DNA of 34,863 bases from Streptomyces sp. LHD-70 (GTDB lineage: Bacteria > Actinomycetota > Actinomycetes > Streptomycetales > Streptomycetaceae): the NCBI RefSeq assembly GCF_031157275.1, contig NZ_JAVIFW010000038.1:1-34863 (forward strand). The letters are read 5' to 3'. The notes beneath the pieces were generated by a model. The model did no database searches. It saw nothing but the letters and a program-made list of their open reading frames with translations, and was not told where the DNA came from. Positions within the stretch are counted from its first letter, which is position 1, and each line of letters opens with the position of its first letter. Both the position numbers and the translations under genes were made by a program. This document shows, piece after piece, positions 32,208 to 34,863 of this stretch.

Positions 32208-32787
32208 TCCGGTGTCCTACGGACCGGAGTTCACTGTGAACGACGCGGGCGATCTCAAGGTTCGCGCGACTGAGCGGACGTGGCCGTACGGGGTGACGCT
32301 GTCTGAGTACAACGGCCTGATGTACGACGAGGACGGCCTGTTCACCCTCCCCGCCCCCGTCCTCCACCCCCTGCGTGAGCGCTGGAACAACCCGGCCCTG
32401 GTCACCATCGCCGACGGCGGCGTGCACCAGGTGCCCGGCCTGGAAGTGGTGTGGGCGAACCCGGCAGCATCCCAGGTGCTCGTGGACCTGTACTGGGCAC
32501 TCCGTATCGAGTGCCACGCGCCGGACGCGGCAGGGGGACGCTGGGAGGTTCTGTTCACCGACCCCGAAGCGCCGATGCTCGACGGCCCCACCGCGACCAT
32601 GTCCGCGCGCTCGGGCAGCGTCCAAGCGCTCTGTGTCCCGCACGCGATGCCCACCACCCGCGTACCCGGCCACGGCACGTATGCGAGCCGGGTGATGTTG
32701 ACCGTCACCAACCACACCGGCACGGACCTCACCTTGCTCGGCTGGACCGTCCGCGCCGCCGGGTTCGCGATCGAAGGAGCCCACTGA
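32200..32787 (+). CDS. tail-tip protein, NGL-GLwv paralogue 3
   Basis: A 195-residue protein. The start YGPEFTVNDAGDLKVRA and later NGLMYDEDGLFTLP match the gene at 33464 (TGPAFGVDARGDLQIRT, NGLMLDSEQGLWVHP). The rest is a beta sandwich ending LLGWTVRAAGF. It is joined to the next gene by TGATG. Confidence 0.55.
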   Translation: MADPVSYGPEFTVNDAGDLKVRATERTWPYGVTLSEYNGLMYDEDGLFTLPAPVLHPLRERWNNPALVTIADGGVHQVPGLEVVWANPAASQVLVDLYWALRIECHAPDAAGGRWEVLFTDPEAPMLDGPTATMSARSGSVQALCVPHAMPTTRVPGHGTYASRVMLTVTNHTGTDLTLLGWTVRAAGFAIEGAH

Positions 32788-33464
32788 TGGCGCTGAACTG
32801 CTACGGCAAGGGCCTCGCGGTCAAAGACGGCGTCCTGGACGTCAAAGGCCCAGTCAACGCCCGCTGGCCCCTCAAGTCCCCCCAGAACATCGCCAACGGC
32901 CTCCGCCTCGATGACGGGGGTGGCATGTGGGTCCACGACTACCAGCTACGCGGCATGCGCCCCAAGCAGCAGGCCCCCGACGACGAACGCCTCATGATCC
33001 CCGGCGCAGGAGTGACCGGCGCCAACCGGTACTGGACCTCACCCGTCTACCGCTGGGACGTACGCAACGAAGACCCCGGCGCCGACCTCATCGTCAACGG
33101 CTCCTGCTGGATGCGCGGCGTCCACCGTGGCCTGCCGAACAACGGATGGGTCGAGCCACTGGCCTGGGCGAGGGAGACCGCGCCCCCGGCGGAGGGCTCG
33201 AAGTGGGACCGCATCAGCGGCGACCGCGTCTCCTTCGGTAACCAGATCTACTGGTCGGTGACCATCCCCTTCCAGCTCGTCATCGCATCCGGCGGCACCG
33301 CCAGCCTGCACCGCGCGGTCGGGGCATGGGTGCAGACCGGCTACGACTGGCCGATCGGGACCGGCAGTTACGCCGACTTGACCTGCACGGTCCGCGCGAC
33401 CGGATTCCTCACCCAGCCCCGGCCCACCGGGCAGGGCGGCCTCCCGACGAACGGACAACCCTGA
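32787..33464 (+). CDS. tail-tip protein, NGL-GLwv paralogue 4
   Basis: A 225-residue protein: KGLAVKDGVLDVKGPVNARW, then NGLRLDDGGGMWVHD (about 42-56) in the array pattern. A Trp-rich beta domain (YRWDVRNEDPGADLIVNG) follows. TGATG couplings on both sides suggest fixed ratios with its neighbours. Confidence 0.55.
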   Translation: MALNCYGKGLAVKDGVLDVKGPVNARWPLKSPQNIANGLRLDDGGGMWVHDYQLRGMRPKQQAPDDERLMIPGAGVTGANRYWTSPVYRWDVRNEDPGADLIVNGSCWMRGVHRGLPNNGWVEPLAWARETAPPAEGSKWDRISGDRVSFGNQIYWSVTIPFQLVIASGGTASLHRAVGAWVQTGYDWPIGTGSYADLTCTVRATGFLTQPRPTGQGGLPTNGQP

Positions 33465-34138
33465 TGGTCACCTCGATCTGCACCGGCCCGGCCTTCGGCG
33501 TGGACGCCCGCGGCGATCTCCAGATCCGAACCCCGCGCCCCTTGGCCTGGCCCTACCCCTCCGACATCACCGACGACAACGGCCTCATGCTCGACAGCGA
33601 GCAGGGGCTGTGGGTCCACCCGCAGGAGTCGTACGTCATCTGGCGCGACGGCTACCAGACTTCGCCCACCACCGGTTGGATCTCCCAAGGCCAGCTGATG
33701 GAAGCGGTCTACGACGACCTGTCCATCACCAACCGCACCGGAGTGCGCATGTGGGCGCACATCATCATGATGTTCCGCACCTATGTACGTATGCCGGTTC
33801 TCGGCCACGGTGGCTCGAACGCGAAGGTCTGGTACGACAACGACCCCGAACCGGGCTGGGGCCCGGTCAACGAGTGCGTGTCGACGACGGCCGCGCGCGA
33901 GTACACGGCCAAGGAGTCCTTCTCCATCGATGCCTCGACGTGGATCGAGCCCCGGCAGACGCGGGTGATCCACACCCGGCACCTGTACCGCAACTACACC
34001 GGCGAAGCGCAGCTTGTGAACTCCATGCAGTGGCGCCCGACTGGGATGACGTTCCTGCCGTTCTCCAACGAGCTGGTGAGCCTCTCCGCGGCCGGAACAG
34101 ACACGCCCGCCCCCGCTGCCGAACGTGAGCATCATTGA
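33464..34138 (+). CDS. tail-tip protein, NGL-GLwv paralogue 5
   Basis: A 224-residue protein beginning TGPAFGVDARGDLQIRT with NGLMLDSEQGLWVHP near residue 40, the closest relative of the gene at 32200. A later part has LVNSMQWRPTGMTFLPF. It ends EREHH and is followed by a small overlapping ORF whose frame changes. Confidence 0.55.
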   Translation: MVTSICTGPAFGVDARGDLQIRTPRPLAWPYPSDITDDNGLMLDSEQGLWVHPQESYVIWRDGYQTSPTTGWISQGQLMEAVYDDLSITNRTGVRMWAHIIMMFRTYVRMPVLGHGGSNAKVWYDNDPEPGWGPVNECVSTTAAREYTAKESFSIDASTWIEPRQTRVIHTRHLYRNYTGEAQLVNSMQWRPTGMTFLPFSNELVSLSAAGTDTPAPAAEREHH

Positions 34139-34262
34139 CTTCGGCGGCAAACGGCGGGCGCGAACCCGTCGCCGACGGAGTCGTCATCCGACGTGCTGGA
34201 CCGGACCCGATGATCGGCTCCCTGCCCGACATCGACACGACCGGGTTCATCGGCCCGAGCTG
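34125..34262 (+). CDS. small final gene of the phage block with an apparent frame change
   Basis: From GTG 34125 the frame reads VSIIDFGGK, then turns Arg-rich and loses third-position G/C bias. In the +1 frame the good bias continues (REPVADGVVIRRAGPDP to TTGFIGPS) to a TGA at 34260-34262. A +1 shift near 34149-34160 would give about 45 residues. A TTG at 34135 (overlapping the previous stop) is another possible start in the second frame. It may be a sequencing error, a pseudogene or real frameshifting. Confidence 0.3.
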
Positions 34263-34500
34263 AGAAGAGAGCCACTCGTGCCGAGCCCAGAGCCAACCCA
34301 ACTGAACGTGAAAGATGGGTAGTTAGTCATGCCGAAGGGTTCTGTGACCCGATCGTGATCGTGAGGTCTACAACCGTGTGCAGGGTCACTCCCGACATGG
34401 CCGGTACGGCATATGTGTCCCTCCTTGTCCCCGTTGCTCGCCGTTCTCAGTGCCGCATAGGAATGCCGGGGCGCGACAGGGATCTAGCGAAGGACGAAGA
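34263..34500. other. 238-bp region after the phage block
   Basis: No gene, tRNA or lysis function was found. CGATC-GT-GATCG (around 34350) is a short inverted repeat. The region must hold the promoter of the small secreted protein gene. I found no direct repeat shared with the left junction that would mark an attachment site. Confidence 0.4.
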
Positions 34501-34833
34501 TTGTCTACTCGTAAACGACTCAGACGCAGAATGAGACGAACTGCCTTACCAGTGGCGCTGTTTACCGCAATGCCTCTGGTGTTTGCCTCCCACTCCGCGG
34601 CGGCTCCCGCTACGGATGGTGGCGAGAAGGCGGAAGTTGCATCCTTGACCCCAACCAAGGCTTCCAAGGCCGAGATTGACAAGGCTGGGAAGGAGTGGGC
34701 AGCCAAGCATTCCAAGGGCGGCATCCCCTGGGCTCTGGCCAAGGCTAAGAGGTTGTCTCACGTGGCGTCAGATCTTTACGGCATGATGCCTTGCCATGGG
34801 TGCTGGTCTGTCACAGCGGTTGGTTCCGGATGA
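34501..34833 (+). CDS. small secreted protein, unknown family
   Basis: A 110-residue protein with a clear signal peptide: a very basic start (RKRLRRRMRR), a hydrophobic core and likely cleavage after ASHSAAA (about 33). The mature part is about 75 residues, Lys-rich, ending in a segment with two cysteines (MMPCHGCWSVTAVGSG) that could form a small loop. TTG 34501 has AGGA six bases upstream; ATG 34531 is the alternative start. G+C is low for the window (31 of 60 bases at 34501-34560), hinting at transfer. Its last codons lie within the terminal repeat. A bacteriocin-like or signalling role is possible but unproven. Confidence 0.6.
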   Translation: MSTRKRLRRRMRRTALPVALFTAMPLVFASHSAAAPATDGGEKAEVASLTPTKASKAEIDKAGKEWAAKHSKGGIPWALAKAKRLSHVASDLYGMMPCHGCWSVTAVGSG

Positions 34834-34863
34834 ACTCTGGGTCCTGGTCGCTCCGTTGCTTCC
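34745..34863. repeat. right copy of 119-bp terminal inverted repeat
   Basis: Exact reverse complement of 1-119. It begins inside the small secreted protein gene and includes its last 29 codons, its stop and 30 further bases to the window end. Confidence 0.97.

Noticed and set aside
14526..34262. Contractile injection system (eCIS) or R-type tailocin
   Set aside because: A capsid protein and siphovirus-type tail tube, chaperones and tape measure are present. No sheath, baseplate wedge, spike or AAA ATPase is seen.
1..34863. CRISPR array or insertion sequence with complete transposase
   Set aside because: No regularly spaced repeats and no transposase motifs were seen. Only a doubtful remnant lies at 1794-1937.

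Overview
The window looks like a contig from a Streptomyces (or close actinomycete) genome. The DNA is very GC-rich with strong G/C bias at third codon positions, GTG starts are frequent, GTGA/ATGA/TGATG start-stop overlaps are common, and the gene families are typical of Streptomyces. Both ends carry the same 119 bases in inverted orientation (1-119 and 34745-34863), so the window is probably a complete contig that breaks at an inverted repeat extending outwards.

Layout. (1) 116-3595, minus strand: a three-domain multicopper oxidase, a TerB-like protein and a Spo0M/arrestin-like protein. The last two each have a TTCTACA-N4-TGTAGAA type palindrome about 60 bases before the start codon. (2) 3804-7313: a membrane-anchored serine hydrolase (minus) diverging from a NarL/LuxR-type two-component system (plus). 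(3) 7420-12460: four consecutive CNNM/CorC-type (DUF21-CBS) membrane proteins arranged as two long+short pairs. Each pair is preceded by a small upstream ORF that overlaps the start of the first gene, and the block ends in a perfect 15-bp-stem terminator. (4) 12599-14206: an acyltransferase-3 membrane protein and a GNAT acetyltransferase. (5) 14526-34262, all plus strand: about 20 kb of siphovirus-type structural genes. They run capsid protein, second shell protein, major tail protein, FN3 protein, head-tail adaptor and neck genes, two tail-assembly chaperones, tape measure, two tail-tip proteins, and eight or nine fibre or tip proteins, many of them paralogous. (6) 34501-34833: a small secreted protein in less GC-rich DNA that runs into the terminal repeat.

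The most interesting part is block 5. No terminase, portal, protease, lysis, integrase, replication or repressor gene is visible, and ordinary host-type genes lie directly upstream. It may be a prophage remnant, a late-gene segment of a larger element, or a domesticated particle. The major tail protein gene ends with a textbook -1 frameshift heptamer (T TTC CCG). Slippage adds 62 residues containing the first half of an FN3 domain. The second shell protein also ends in exactly that FN3 half, and the next gene encodes an FN3-array protein whose N-terminus is the missing second half. This suggests either a frameshift-dosed split-FN3 decoration system for head and tail or a broken FN3 gene. The split-FN3 idea is inference and is set out with tests.
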